Shown one piece after another: positions 43,695-52,506 of a DNA stretch of 64,000 nucleotides (within the stretch, counting starts at the first letter, position 1; the number at the start of each line of letters is the position of its first letter). A program made the position numbers and the translations under genes. The stretch spans positions 212,001 through 276,000 of the forward strand of contig NZ_CP035088.1 in NCBI RefSeq assembly GCF_004786035.1. Reading direction: 5' to 3'. The notes beneath the pieces are model-generated. The model was not told the DNA's origin, did not search any database, and worked only from the letters and a program-made list of their open reading frames with translations. Origin of the DNA: Pseudomonas viciae (GTDB lineage: Bacteria; Pseudomonadota; Gammaproteobacteria; Pseudomonadales; Pseudomonadaceae).

Positions 43695-44174
43695 TCAGTC
43701 GCGCGTCAGCAGGCGCGGGGCAAGCTCTTTGAGAGCGCGTCGATACACTTCGCGCTTGAATGTCACCACCTGGCCCAACGGATACCAATAGCTGACCCAG
43801 CGCCAGCCATCGAACTCCGGTTTACCGGTCAAATCCATCCGCACCCGCTGCTCGTTGGAGATCAGGCGCAGGAGAAACCATTTCTGCTTCTGGCCGATGC
43901 ACAGCGGTTGGCTGTGCGTGCGGACCAGGCGTTGCGGCAAACGATAGCGCAACCAGCCGCGGGTGCAGGCGAGTATTTCGACATCTTCTCGCTCAAGCCC
44001 CACTTCTTCGTTCAACTCGCGGTACAAGGCCTCTTCCGGCGTCTCCTGGGGGTTGATCCCGCCCTGGGGAAACTGCCAGGCGTCTTGATTGATACGGCGA
44101 GCCCATAGCACCTGCCCTGCATCATTCGTAAGAATGATCCCCACATTGGGGCGGAAACCATCGGGATCGATCAC
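43695..44174 (-). CDS. rppH: RNA pyrophosphohydrolase
   Basis: 159 residues from the GTG at 44174 (GAGG eight bases upstream; RppH proteins start M-I-D-x-x-G-F-R-P-N, as here). The Nudix box is complete: [20 protein letters not shown], then VG. It removes pyrophosphate from the 5' end of primary transcripts and so triggers RNase E-dependent decay. It is the first gene of an operon with ptsP, divergent from a HAD phosphatase gene. Confidence 0.96.
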   Translation of the reverse strand: MIDPDGFRPNVGIILTNDAGQVLWARRINQDAWQFPQGGINPQETPEEALYRELNEEVGLEREDVEILACTRGWLRYRLPQRLVRTHSQPLCIGQKQKWFLLRLISNEQRVRMDLTGKPEFDGWRWVSYWYPLGQVVTFKREVYRRALKELAPRLLTRD

Positions 44175-44317
44175 GGCAAGAACCTCGCAAACGCATGTCG
44201 CCGCATTGTTCCACAAAGGTTGTGAAAGCAGCAACGAGCCTGCCCACCTTATGTGCACTCTTGTGAAAAGTCCGTATTCTGGACGCCTTTCTTCAGAATT
44301 TTCAGCGAGTAACTGCA

Positions 44318-44974
44318 ATGCGGCTGGCTTTATTCGACTTGGACAACACGTTGCTGGGCGGCGACAGCGATCACGCGTGGGGCGATTACCTGTGTGAGCG
44401 CGGTTTCCTCGACGCCGTCACGTACAAAGCGCGCAACGACGAGTTTTACCAGGATTACCTGGCCGGCAAGCTCGACAACGCCGAGTACCTGAATTTTTGC
44501 CTGGAAATCCTCGGTCGTACCGAAATGGACGTGCTGGCACAGTGGCATCTTGACTACATGCGCGACTGCATCGAGCCGATTGTGCTGCCCCAGGCCATCG
44601 AATTGCTGAAAAAGCACCGTGACGACGGCGACAAGCTGGTGATCATCACCGCCACCAACCGCTTTGTCACCGGGCCGATTGCCGAGCGCCTGGGCGTGGA
44701 GACGCTGATCGCCACTGAATGTGAAATGATCGACGGTCGCTACAGCGGTCGCAGCACCGATGTCCCGTGCTTTCGCGAGGGCAAGGTGACCCGGCTGAAC
44801 CGTTGGCTGGAAGAGACCGGGCATTCGCTCGACGGCAGCTATTTCTACAGTGACTCGATGAACGATCTGGCGCTGCTGGAAGTGGTGACGCATCCGGTGG
44901 CGGTGGATCCGGATCCGAATCTGCGGGCCGAGGCCCAGAAACGGGGTTGGCCGGTAATCAGTCTGCGCGGCTGA
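44318..44974 (+). CDS. HAD-family phosphatase (SerB-like, HAD-IB)
   Basis: 218 residues. HAD motif I is [13 protein letters not shown] (nucleophile Asp7, acid Asp9), motif II is the Thr in VIITATNRF, motif III the lysine in REGKVTRL and motif [15 protein letters not shown] helical cap (about 20-90) follows motif I. HAD-IB members include phosphoserine phosphatase-like enzymes, and this group also includes histidinol-phosphatase-like enzymes in Pseudomonas; the real substrate cannot be told. The same order rppH/HAD is found in P. aeruginosa PA0335-PA0336. Confidence 0.92.
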   Translation: MRLALFDLDNTLLGGDSDHAWGDYLCERGFLDAVTYKARNDEFYQDYLAGKLDNAEYLNFCLEILGRTEMDVLAQWHLDYMRDCIEPIVLPQAIELLKKHRDDGDKLVIITATNRFVTGPIAERLGVETLIATECEMIDGRYSGRSTDVPCFREGKVTRLNRWLEETGHSLDGSYFYSDSMNDLALLEVVTHPVAVDPDPNLRAEAQKRGWPVISLRG

Positions 44975-44980
44975 AATCGT

Positions 44981-45056
44981 CATCGCGAGCAAGCTCGCTC
45001 CCACAAGAGATTGCGGCGCTCACACAATCCCTGTGGGAGCGAGCTTGCTCGCGATG
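44981..45056. repeat. REPIN in the reverse arrangement
   Basis: TCGCGAGCAAGCTCGCTCCC at about 44983-45002 and GGGAGCGAGCTTGCTCGCGA at 45036-45055, so the two palindromes point outward the other way round from most REPINs in the window. Confidence 0.88.
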
Positions 45057-45077
45057 GGGGCGGCACGGCCTAAAGCC

Positions 45078-45506
45078 TTAAACCGGCTTGGCCCCCATCA
45101 ACCCCGCAATGGCGATAAAGCAGACAACACTGAACAGCGCCAAGGCAAAGGTCAATTTCCCATTGCCCGCCGCCGGCGCCTTGCGCAGTTTGTTCAGCCG
45201 CACCAGCAACCAGAACCCTGCCAGCGCCGCCACGGTGTAGAGCACGCTGGAAGCCAGCAGCCAGGTCTGCCCCAGTGGCCAGCCGACCTGATGGACCATC
45301 CACCACCCCGTGAAGGGCAGGCTCGCCAGTGCAATGATCATCACCAGCCAGACAAACAGCCGAGGGCGTTGCAGCATGCGAGCCACCGCCGTGGCATCGC
45401 CGTTGCGGCGCGTGCGCCAGACCCAGATGGCCAGCCCCAGGGCGCCCGCCAACAGCAACGCCGTCGCGACGACGTGAGCGAGTTTCAGTGCGGTTAACGT
45501 TTCCAT
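45078..45506 (-). CDS. DUF2269 family membrane protein
   Basis: 142 residues with four membrane helices: ALKLAHVVATALLLAGALGLAI, LFVWLVMIIALASLPFTGWW, LASSVLYTVAALAGFWLLV and LTFALALFSVVCFIAIAGLM. The first helix contains a conserved histidine (KLAHVV) as in DUF2269. The function is unknown. It sits 46 bases downstream of ilvA on the same strand. Confidence 0.88.
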   Translation of the reverse strand: METLTALKLAHVVATALLLAGALGLAIWVWRTRRNGDATAVARMLQRPRLFVWLVMIIALASLPFTGWWMVHQVGWPLGQTWLLASSVLYTVAALAGFWLLVRLNKLRKAPAAGNGKLTFALALFSVVCFIAIAGLMGAKPV

Positions 45507-45552
45507 CGTTCGATTTCCTTAAGTCTTGCCCAGCAGTCTAGCCTCGACTTTC

Positions 45553-47067
45553 TTAGCCCAGGAACAGCTGATACGCCGGGTTATCGCTTTCGTCCCAGTA
45601 GGGATAGCCGATTTCCTCCAAGGCTGCCGGTACCAGATGGCGTTCATCGTGGGGCACTTGCAGCCCCGCGACCACACGGCCATCCGCTGCGCCATGGTTG
45701 CGGTAGTGGAACATCGAGATATTCCAGCGCCCACCCAGCTTGTTGAGGAAGTTGAACAGCGCCCCCGGGCGTTCCGGGAATTCGAAGCGCAGCACCACTT
45801 CGTCGATGACGTGGGCCGCATGCCCGCCCACCATGTGGCGGATGTGCAGCTTGGCCAGCTCGTTGTCGGTCAAGTCCAGTACCGGGAAGCCTTGCGCGGT
45901 CAGGCTGGCGATCAGCGCGCTGCGCGGATCGTTTTCCGGGTGCGTCTGCACGCCAACAAAGATGTGTGCTTCGCTGCCGGTGTTGTAGCGATAGTTGAAC
46001 TCGGTGATTTGGCGCTTGCCAATGGCTTCGCAGAACGCCTTGAAGCTGCCCGGTTTCTCGGGAATGGTCACCGCGATGATCGCCTCGCGGCCTTCGCCCA
46101 GTTCGGCGCGCTCGGCCACGTGGCGCAAGCGATCGAAGTTGACGTTGGCGCCGGAATCAATGGCCACCAGGGTCTGTCCGCTGATGCCCCGCGACTCTAC
46201 ATATTTTTTGATCCCGGCCACGCCCAAGGCACCGGCAGGTTCGGTGATCGAGCGGGTATCGTCGTAGATATCCTTGATCGCTGCACAGATTTCGTCGGTA
46301 CTGACGGTGATCACTTCATCCACATAGTGCTTGCAGATATCAAAGGTGTGCTGGCCGATCTGCGCCACGGCCACGCCGTCGGCAAACAAGCCCACGGTGG
46401 GCAGTACCACTCGCTCACCGGCGGCCATGGCCGCTTGCAGGCAGTTGGAATCGTCCGGTTCGACGCCGATGATCTTGATCTCCGGGCGCAGGTATTTCAC
46501 GTAGGCCGCGATCCCGGCAATCAGCCCGCCGCCGCCAACCGGGACGAAAATCGCATCCAGGCGCCCCGGGTGCTGGCGCAGGATTTCCATCGCCACCGTG
46601 CCCTGCCCGGCAATGGTGTGGGGGTCGTCATACGGGTGGATGTAGACGTAGCCCTTTTCGTCGACCAGTTTCAGCGAATAGGCCAGGGCTTCGGGGAACG
46701 AATCGCCATGCAGCACCACTTTGCCGCCACGGGAGCGCACGCCTTCGACCTTGATTTCCGGGGTGGTCTTGGGCATCACGATGGTGGCTTTGACGCCCAG
46801 CACCTTGGCCGCCAGGGCCAGGCCCTGGGCATGGTTGCCTGCCGATGCGGTGACCACGCCGCGTGCACGCTCTTCGTCGCTGAGTTGTGTCAGCTTGTTG
46901 TAGGCCCCGCGAATCTTGAACGAGAACACCGGCTGCAAGTCTTCGCGCTTGAGCAAAATGCTGTTGCCCAGCCGCTCGGAAAGCTGGCGAGCGGTCTGTA
47001 GTGGGGTTTCTACGGCAACGTCGTAAACGCGCGAGGTGAGGATCTTTTTGACGTACTGTTCAAGCAT
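45553..47067 (-). CDS. ilvA: Threonine ammonia-lyase (threonine deaminase), biosynthetic
   Basis: 504 residues. Makes 2-oxobutanoate from threonine, the first step to isoleucine. The PLP lysine is in FSFKIRGAYNKL, the phosphate loop in GGGGLIAGIAAYVK and the substrate loop in SAGNHAQGLALA. Two C-terminal ACT-like regulatory repeats follow (ITEFNYRYNTGSEAHIFVGV; LRFEFPERPGALFNFLNKLG), which make it the long, isoleucine-inhibited form. It is divergent from rpiA, the same pair as PA0330-PA0331. Confidence 0.97.
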   Translation of the reverse strand: MLEQYVKKILTSRVYDVAVETPLQTARQLSERLGNSILLKREDLQPVFSFKIRGAYNKLTQLSDEERARGVVTASAGNHAQGLALAAKVLGVKATIVMPKTTPEIKVEGVRSRGGKVVLHGDSFPEALAYSLKLVDEKGYVYIHPYDDPHTIAGQGTVAMEILRQHPGRLDAIFVPVGGGGLIAGIAAYVKYLRPEIKIIGVEPDDSNCLQAAMAAGERVVLPTVGLFADGVAVAQIGQHTFDICKHYVDEVITVSTDEICAAIKDIYDDTRSITEPAGALGVAGIKKYVESRGISGQTLVAIDSGANVNFDRLRHVAERAELGEGREAIIAVTIPEKPGSFKAFCEAIGKRQITEFNYRYNTGSEAHIFVGVQTHPENDPRSALIASLTAQGFPVLDLTDNELAKLHIRHMVGGHAAHVIDEVVLRFEFPERPGALFNFLNKLGGRWNISMFHYRNHGAADGRVVAGLQVPHDERHLVPAALEEIGYPYWDESDNPAYQLFLG

Positions 47068-47204
47068 CGGAAAGCATCACTGAGCGGGTTGGGCAGGGCC
47101 AAGGAGTCTAACCCGGCTTTTGGCTGGGCGACCACACGAATCCCAAGGTTTTGTTGGGTTATACTCGCGCCCCTCTTTACTCCCTGCCCGCTTTCGGAGC
47201 CCGC

Positions 47205-47879
47205 ATGACCCAGGATCAACTCAAACAGGCCGTGGCCCAGGCCGCTGTCGACCTCATCCTCCCGAAGCTGGATGACAAGAGCATTGTCGGGGTTGGCACC
47301 GGCTCTACGGCCAATTGCTTCATCGACGCGCTGGCGCAACACAAAGGCGCATTCGACGGCGCGGTCGCCAGCTCCGAAGCCACCGCCGCACGCCTGAAGG
47401 GCCACGGGATCCCGGTGTACGAGCTCAACACTGTGAGCGACCTGGAGTTCTACATCGATGGTGCCGATGAAAGCGATGCGCATCTGAACCTGATCAAGGG
47501 CGGCGGCGCGGCCCTGACTCGCGAGAAGATCGTCGCGGCCGTGGCCAAGACCTTCATCTGCATCGCCGACGCCAGCAAACTGGTGTCGGTGCTCGGTGCG
47601 TTTCCGTTACCGGTGGAAGTCATCCCGATGGCCCGCAGCCATGTGGCCCGTCAATTGGTGAAGCTGGGCGGCGACCCGGTGTATCGCGAAGGCGTGCTGA
47701 CCGATAACGGCAATATCATCCTGGATGTGTACAACCTGCAGATCACCAACCCGGTGGAACTGGAAACCCAGATCAACGCCATCGTTGGCGTGGTCACCAA
47801 CGGTCTGTTCGCGGCCCGGCCGGCGGATGTGCTGTTGTTGGGGACTTCTGAAGGGGTGAAGACCCTGAGCCGAAGCTAA
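47205..47879 (+). CDS. rpiA: Ribose-5-phosphate isomerase A
   Basis: 224 residues from the ATG at 47205; the in-frame stretch from 47151 lies over the promoter (TATACT near 47160). The RpiA signatures are present: [50 protein letters not shown] and VREG-type [12 protein letters not shown]. It interconverts ribose 5-phosphate and ribulose 5-phosphate in the pentose phosphate pathway. Followed by a REPIN. Confidence 0.97.
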   Translation: MTQDQLKQAVAQAAVDLILPKLDDKSIVGVGTGSTANCFIDALAQHKGAFDGAVASSEATAARLKGHGIPVYELNTVSDLEFYIDGADESDAHLNLIKGGGAALTREKIVAAVAKTFICIADASKLVSVLGAFPLPVEVIPMARSHVARQLVKLGGDPVYREGVLTDNGNIILDVYNLQITNPVELETQINAIVGVVTNGLFAARPADVLLLGTSEGVKTLSRS

Positions 47880-47905
47880 CCAAATTATTGAGCTGCACTC
47901 GAACC

Positions 47906-47997
47906 CTGTGGGAGCGGGCTTGCTCGCGAAGAGGCCATCACATTCAACATCGATGTTGGCTGCGGCACCGCTTTCGCGAGCAAGCCCGCTCCCACAG
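47906..47997. repeat. REPIN with conserved centre
   Basis: GGGAGCGGGCTTGCTCGCGA near 47910 and its inverse near 47975-47994. The centre (GAGGCCATCACATTCAACAT, then CGATGTTGGC) is nearly the same as in the REPIN at 50108-50199. Confidence 0.92.
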
Positions 47998-48026
47998 GGG
48001 GCCTGCGTCAGGCCAGGATCAGCAGA

Positions 48027-48941
48027 TCAAGGCTGCGGTTTCTTGAATACGTAGAACAGATTCGGCTCGCTCACCACATACAGGTTGCCGTCGTCGTCCA
48101 TGGCGAGTCCTTCGGCCTGGGGCACGGTTTTCTGCAAGCCTTGGCGGCCCTTGCTCAATGACAGCGTGCTCAACGGTCGGCCGTCGATATCCAGCTCGAT
48201 AATCAACCGCGACTCATCGGACAGCGCCAGCAAATGGCCGCTGCGTTCGTCGTATTGCAGACTCGATAGATCGCGCACGAACAGCCCGGCGTCGCGCTTG
48301 GGGTTGTTGATCACATGAACTGCGTAGGACTTTTCCGGATTGTGGTGGGGAAACCCATGCACTTCATAAATCAGCATCGGGTCGCGTTCCTTGGCCACGA
48401 ACAGCCGCTTGCCCACCGAATCGTAGGCCAATCCTTCAAACCCTTTGTTGCTGCTCATATGCACGCCGAGGGTCATTTGTTCAGCGTCGGCTGCATCGAG
48501 GAATTGGGTGTCGTCGGCGAGATGAACCTTGATCAGCCGTTGCTGGCGTTCATCGGTAATGACGTAGGTGTCTTCGCTGATGAATTCCACCGCCTCCGGA
48601 TCACCGAAGCCGATCAAGGCGATGCGCCGCAGGATCTTGCCGTCGAGTGACAACTCGATCAGCTCGGCATTCTGGTTGGTGACGGTAAACAGGCTCTTGC
48701 GTATCGGATCGAACGTCAACGCCGAAACGTCGTCATTCAGGCCATCGATTGTCTGCGCCTCCACCGTGACCCGGTATTGGTCCAAGGCAATGACCTGCTC
48801 GCTGGTAGGTTTCCAGAGGGTATTGAGGTTGAACCAGGCGCGCTCGAACAGGCGCAGGTACTGCCCAGCAGCGATCAAAGCGATTAGCGAGATCGTAAGT
48901 AGCAATAAGATCAAAGGCTTAGGGCGGGCGAGTCGACGCAT
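48027..48941 (-). CDS. SdiA-regulated domain protein 1
   Basis: 304 residues from the ATG at 48941, after which a single membrane anchor follows (PLILLLLTISLIALIAAGQY). The periplasmic part is a beta-propeller-like SdiA-regulated (YjiK-type) domain: LTFDPIRKSLFTVTNQNAEL, FGDPEAVEFISEDTYVITDE, GLAYDSVGKRLFVAKERDP and EGLAMDDDGNLYVVSEPNLFY. Repeated acidic pockets suggest calcium binding. The role is unknown. It is the second of two tandem paralogues; the upstream one ends 118 bases before. A longer frame to 49148 overlaps that gene and is unlikely. Confidence 0.87.
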   Translation of the reverse strand: MRRLARPKPLILLLLTISLIALIAAGQYLRLFERAWFNLNTLWKPTSEQVIALDQYRVTVEAQTIDGLNDDVSALTFDPIRKSLFTVTNQNAELIELSLDGKILRRIALIGFGDPEAVEFISEDTYVITDERQQRLIKVHLADDTQFLDAADAEQMTLGVHMSSNKGFEGLAYDSVGKRLFVAKERDPMLIYEVHGFPHHNPEKSYAVHVINNPKRDAGLFVRDLSSLQYDERSGHLLALSDESRLIIELDIDGRPLSTLSLSKGRQGLQKTVPQAEGLAMDDDGNLYVVSEPNLFYVFKKPQP

Positions 48942-49059
48942 CTGGGTAAGCTCGGATAAGAACAGGTGGTTGGAATACCACGGCTGCCTGAACTGAAGCT
49001 TAATGGCTGTGTGCCACACCCTACAACGAAGGAGGAGTTGTCCTACAAAACTGGTGTTA

Positions 49060-49989
49060 TCAGCGTTGTTTTTCGAAGCGGTAGAACAGGTTTGGTTCAC
49101 TGACCATATAGATATTGCCAGCCTCATCAACGGTAACGCCTTCGGCACGGGGGATCGTGTCTTTCAGGCCGTTGAAGCCTCCGAGCAACGTCATGAAGCT
49201 GACCTGCTCGCCTTTTTCATCCAGCTCCAGCAGCAGATGGGAGTCGGCCGACAGCACCAGAAGATGATCGGTGCGCGGGTCGATGGCCAGTGCCGAGAGA
49301 TTGCGCAGGTCCAGTTTATTGCTGATATGGATCTGCTTGTCGCCGTTAAGCAACTGGCTGCCGTCGCTTTTCCAGGTGAACAGCGCCGGCGGGCGTTCTT
49401 CGCCAAGTACCAGTTGCTGGTTGCTCGGGTCCCAGGCGATGCCTTCGAAGCCCTTGTTCTGGTTTTTTGAAGGTCCGAGATCGTAGTGAGGGAAATCGGC
49501 TTTGTTCAGTTCGCGGGTATGGGCATCTATCTGGACGATCGACAGCGTGTGCTTTCGCTCATCGGTTATGGCCAACAGGCCGTTTTCCATGTAGGAAACG
49601 CCTTCGGGATTGCTCCAGCCCACCAAAGGCATCTTGCGCAGTACGTCGCCCTGCAAGCTCAGCTCCGCCAGAAACGGGTTTTTGCCCATGACGGCGAACA
49701 GGGTTTTGGTCTGCGGGTTGTAGGTCACATCGGACGCTTCATCCTTCTCCAGGCCTGGCAGCGGCTTGGCGTCGATGACGGCGCGGTAGTTCGGCAGCCA
49801 GACGCTCTCTTGGCGCTGGGCCGGGCTCTGGAAGCGTTCCGACAGCCAGAGCAGGCCGCGATCATCCCAATGCATCGCAAACGCCAGGCCATAGGCAGCA
49901 GCCACCGCTAGCAGCGTCCAGGCGTACCAGGGCAGGGCGAAGCGAGAGCGGGCGGGGTTGGCGGGGGGCAGTGCTTGGGGCTTGGCCAT
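49060..49989 (-). CDS. SdiA-regulated domain protein 2
   Basis: 309 residues: short cytosolic tail, membrane anchor (WYAWTLLAVAAAYGLAFAM), then the same propeller-like domain as its neighbour: VTYNPQTKTLFAVMGKNPFL, WSNPEGVSYMENGLLAITDE, GIAWDPSNQQLVLGEERPP and EGVTVDEAGNIYMVSEPNLFY. The two proteins share the same ending pattern (VSEPNLFYxF) and clearly arose by duplication. They are probably one operon. The function is not established. Confidence 0.88.
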   Translation of the reverse strand: MAKPQALPPANPARSRFALPWYAWTLLAVAAAYGLAFAMHWDDRGLLWLSERFQSPAQRQESVWLPNYRAVIDAKPLPGLEKDEASDVTYNPQTKTLFAVMGKNPFLAELSLQGDVLRKMPLVGWSNPEGVSYMENGLLAITDERKHTLSIVQIDAHTRELNKADFPHYDLGPSKNQNKGFEGIAWDPSNQQLVLGEERPPALFTWKSDGSQLLNGDKQIHISNKLDLRNLSALAIDPRTDHLLVLSADSHLLLELDEKGEQVSFMTLLGGFNGLKDTIPRAEGVTVDEAGNIYMVSEPNLFYRFEKQR

Positions 49990-50107
49990 CGGGGAATGCG
50001 TTCCAGAGAATTCGGCTAGGGGAATGGCTGGCTCAGATGCCGCATTCCCCGGAATTATCCGGATGGCATGTGAAAAAAACGGTAAATGGCGAGGCAGGAT
50101 CCATATC

Positions 50108-50199
50108 CTGTGGGAGCGAGCTTGCTCGCGATGAGGCCATCACATCCGACATCGATGTTGGCTGGCACACCGCTATCGCGAGCAAGCTCGCTCCCACAG
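50108..50199. repeat. REPIN with conserved centre
   Basis: Inverted REP cores at about 50110-50132 and 50175-50198, with a centre nearly identical to that of the REPIN at 47.9 kb (GAGGCCATCACATCCGACAT, then CGATGTTGGC). Confidence 0.92.
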
Positions 50200-50204
50200 G
50201 GCGG

Positions 50205-50870
50205 TTAACGAACGCTGCTTTCGAAGCGGCTCGCCCCTGGCAACTCCAGTACCAGCTCATCGCCCACATTCAGCGGCCCGACGCCCGCCGGGGTGCCGGT
50301 GAGGATCACGTCGCCGGCCTGCAGCGAGAAGCAGCCCGCCATGTACTGGATCATCGGCACGATAGGGTTGAGCATCAGGCTGCTGTTACCGTCCTGGCGC
50401 ACTTCGCCGTTGATGGTCAGGCGAACGGGGATGTCCGCCAGGTCGGCAAAGGTGCCGTTGGACACGAACGGTGCGATTACCGCCGCGCCGTCGAAGGACT
50501 TGGCCACTTCCCAGGGCAGGCCCTTGGCCTTGAGTTCGGCCTGCTTGTCCCGCAGGGTCAGGTCCAGGGCCGGGGCGAAGCCGGAGATGGCGTCCAGCAC
50601 TTCTTCGACGCTCGGACGGGTCGACAATGGCTTGCCGATCAGCACGGCGATTTCCGCCTCGTAATGCACCGACCCGCGCTCGGTCGGAATGCTGAAACCG
50701 CCTTCCAGGGGTACCACGCAACTGCCGGGCTTGATGAACAGCAACGGTTCGGTGGGCACCGGGTTATCCAGTTCCTTGGCATGTTCGGCGTAGTTACGGC
50801 CAATGCACACCACTTTCCCTACCGGGAAATGAATACGGGTACCGTCGACATACTGGTGCTGATAGCTCAT
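50205..50870 (-). CDS. Fumarylacetoacetate hydrolase family protein
   Basis: 221 residues with the FAH C-terminal fold. Metal ligands are the acidic residues in GSVHYEAEIAVLIGKPL (E-x-E type) and the later D of SGFAPALDLTLRDKQ. Further motifs are CIGRNYAEHAKELDNPVP, KSFDGAAVIAPFV and ILTGTPAGVGPL. Relatives include acylpyruvate hydrolases and oxaloacetate tautomerase/decarboxylases (FAHD1-like), so a small 2-oxo-acid is the likely substrate. It lies 36 bases downstream of the D-2-hydroxyglutarate dehydrogenase gene on the same strand. Confidence 0.92.
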   Translation of the reverse strand: MSYQHQYVDGTRIHFPVGKVVCIGRNYAEHAKELDNPVPTEPLLFIKPGSCVVPLEGGFSIPTERGSVHYEAEIAVLIGKPLSTRPSVEEVLDAISGFAPALDLTLRDKQAELKAKGLPWEVAKSFDGAAVIAPFVSNGTFADLADIPVRLTINGEVRQDGNSSLMLNPIVPMIQYMAGCFSLQAGDVILTGTPAGVGPLNVGDELVLELPGASRFESSVR

Positions 50871-50906
50871 TACCGACTCCTGCTTCTGGGATTCATCAGG
50901 TGTTTT

Positions 50907-52301
50907 TTAAACCGCGAAAATCTTGCCGGGGTTCATGATGCCGTTCGGGTCGAATACGGCCTTCACCGCTTTCATGTATTCGATTTCCACTGGCGAACGA
51001 CTATAGGTCAGGTAGTCCCGCTTGGTCATGCCGACGCCGTGTTCCGCGGAGATCGAGCCGTTGTACTTCTCGACGGTTTCAAAGACCCATTTGTTTACGG
51101 TTGCGCACTTGGCGAAGAATTCATCCTTGCTAAGGTTTTCCGGCTTGAGGATGTTCAAGTGCAGGTTGCCGTCGCCGATGTGGCCGAACCAGACGATTTC
51201 GAAATCCGGATAGTGTTCGCCAACGATCGCATCGATTTCCTGCAAAAACGCCGGGACCTTCGAAACGGTGACCGAGATGTCGTTCTTGTACGGCGTCCAG
51301 TGGGAAATGGTTTCCGAGATGTACTCGCGCAGCTTCCACAGGTTTTGCAGTTGGGTTTCGCTCTGGCTCATCACGCCGTCCAGCACCCAGCCTTGTTCCA
51401 CGCAGTGTTCGAAGGTTTCCAGGGCGTGGTTGGCGACTTCTTCGGTGGTGGCTTCGAATTCCAGCAGGGCGTAGAACGGGCACTCGGTTTCGAACGGTGC
51501 TGGCACGTCGCCACGGTCCAGGACCTTGGCCAACGCCTTGTCGGAGAAGAATTCGAAGGCGGTCAGGTCGAGCTTGCCCTGGAAGGCGTGCAGTACCGGC
51601 ATGATCGAGTCGAAGTCCGAGGTGCCGAGCACCATCGCCGTGAGGTTTTTCGGGGTGCGATCCAGGCGCATGGTGGCCTCGACCACGAAACCGAGGGTGC
51701 CCTCGGCGCCGATGAACAACTGCCGCAAGTCGTAGCCGGTGGCGTTCTTGATCAGGTCCTTGTTCAGCTCCAGCAGGTCACCCTTGCCGGTGACGACTTT
51801 CATGCCAGCGACCCAGTTGCGGGTCATGCCGTAGCGAATGACCTTGATCCCGCCGGCATTGGTGCCGATATTGCCACCAATTTGGCTGGAGCCGGCCGAG
51901 GCGAAGTCCACCGGATAGTACAGGCCGTGTTCTTCAGCCTTGTTCTGCAATTGTTCGGTGACCACGCCTGGCTGGCAGACGGCGGTGCGGTCGGTGAGGT
52001 TCACGTCGAGAATCTGGTTCATGTAGTCGAATGACACGACCACTTCGCCGTTGGCCGCTACGGCGGCGGCGGAAAGCCCGGTGCGCCCGCCCGAGGGCAC
52101 CAGCGCGACTTTGTGTTCATTGGCCCAGCGCACGATGGCCTGGACCTGCTCGGTGGTCTTGGGGAAGACAATGGCGCTCGGCGCCGGGGCGAAGTGCTTG
52201 GTCCAATCCTTACCGTAAGCGTTCAGGGAGTCGGCATCGGTCAGGACCTTGCCAGGCTCAACCAGGGTCTTCAGCTCATCTATCAGGGCAGGATTGGTCA
52301 T
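50907..52301 (-). CDS. D-2-hydroxyglutarate dehydrogenase (FAD-linked)
   Basis: 464 residues from the ATG at 52301 (GAGAG upstream), the same length as I recall for the characterised P. aeruginosa PA0317 enzyme. It has an N-terminal FAD-binding PCMH domain (VALVPSGGRTGLSAAAVA; SSQIGGNIGTNAGGIKVIRY; GYDLRQLFIGAEGTLG) and a C-terminal domain with metal-site histidines (WFGHIGDGNLHLNI) and SAEHGVGMTKRDYL. It oxidises D-2-hydroxyglutarate to 2-oxoglutarate. SerA, encoded divergently next door, produces that compound as a by-product, so the pair removes it and drives serine synthesis. The frame extends to 52331, but the later start fits the family. Confidence 0.94.
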   Translation of the reverse strand: MTNPALIDELKTLVEPGKVLTDADSLNAYGKDWTKHFAPAPSAIVFPKTTEQVQAIVRWANEHKVALVPSGGRTGLSAAAVAANGEVVVSFDYMNQILDVNLTDRTAVCQPGVVTEQLQNKAEEHGLYYPVDFASAGSSQIGGNIGTNAGGIKVIRYGMTRNWVAGMKVVTGKGDLLELNKDLIKNATGYDLRQLFIGAEGTLGFVVEATMRLDRTPKNLTAMVLGTSDFDSIMPVLHAFQGKLDLTAFEFFSDKALAKVLDRGDVPAPFETECPFYALLEFEATTEEVANHALETFEHCVEQGWVLDGVMSQSETQLQNLWKLREYISETISHWTPYKNDISVTVSKVPAFLQEIDAIVGEHYPDFEIVWFGHIGDGNLHLNILKPENLSKDEFFAKCATVNKWVFETVEKYNGSISAEHGVGMTKRDYLTYSRSPVEIEYMKAVKAVFDPNGIMNPGKIFAV

Positions 52302-52506
52302 CGACAGAACTCTCGAACAATTCATGGTCATCCTGAGAACGCTTCACGTCGCAGGAATGAGTGTTTAGCGGGGTGCATATGCTAGCATACCGACCCCGCA
52401 GCGTAGTGCCCAACGGCTGTTCTGCGGCGACGGCTGTCACGCCGGTCGGGCCAGCATGCGCTGTCCGATTCCCTGCCATTTTTCTCCGGGACACAGGTTT
52501 ACGCAG
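52302..52506. promoter_or_regulatory. Shared D2HGDH/serA divergent control region
   Basis: 205 bases between the two starts. It contains the 12-bp perfect palindrome TATGCTAGCATA at 52378-52389, flanked by GGGG..CCCC arms, a possible operator. No clear promoter pair was assigned by eye. The serA ribosome-binding site is weak. Confidence 0.45.
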
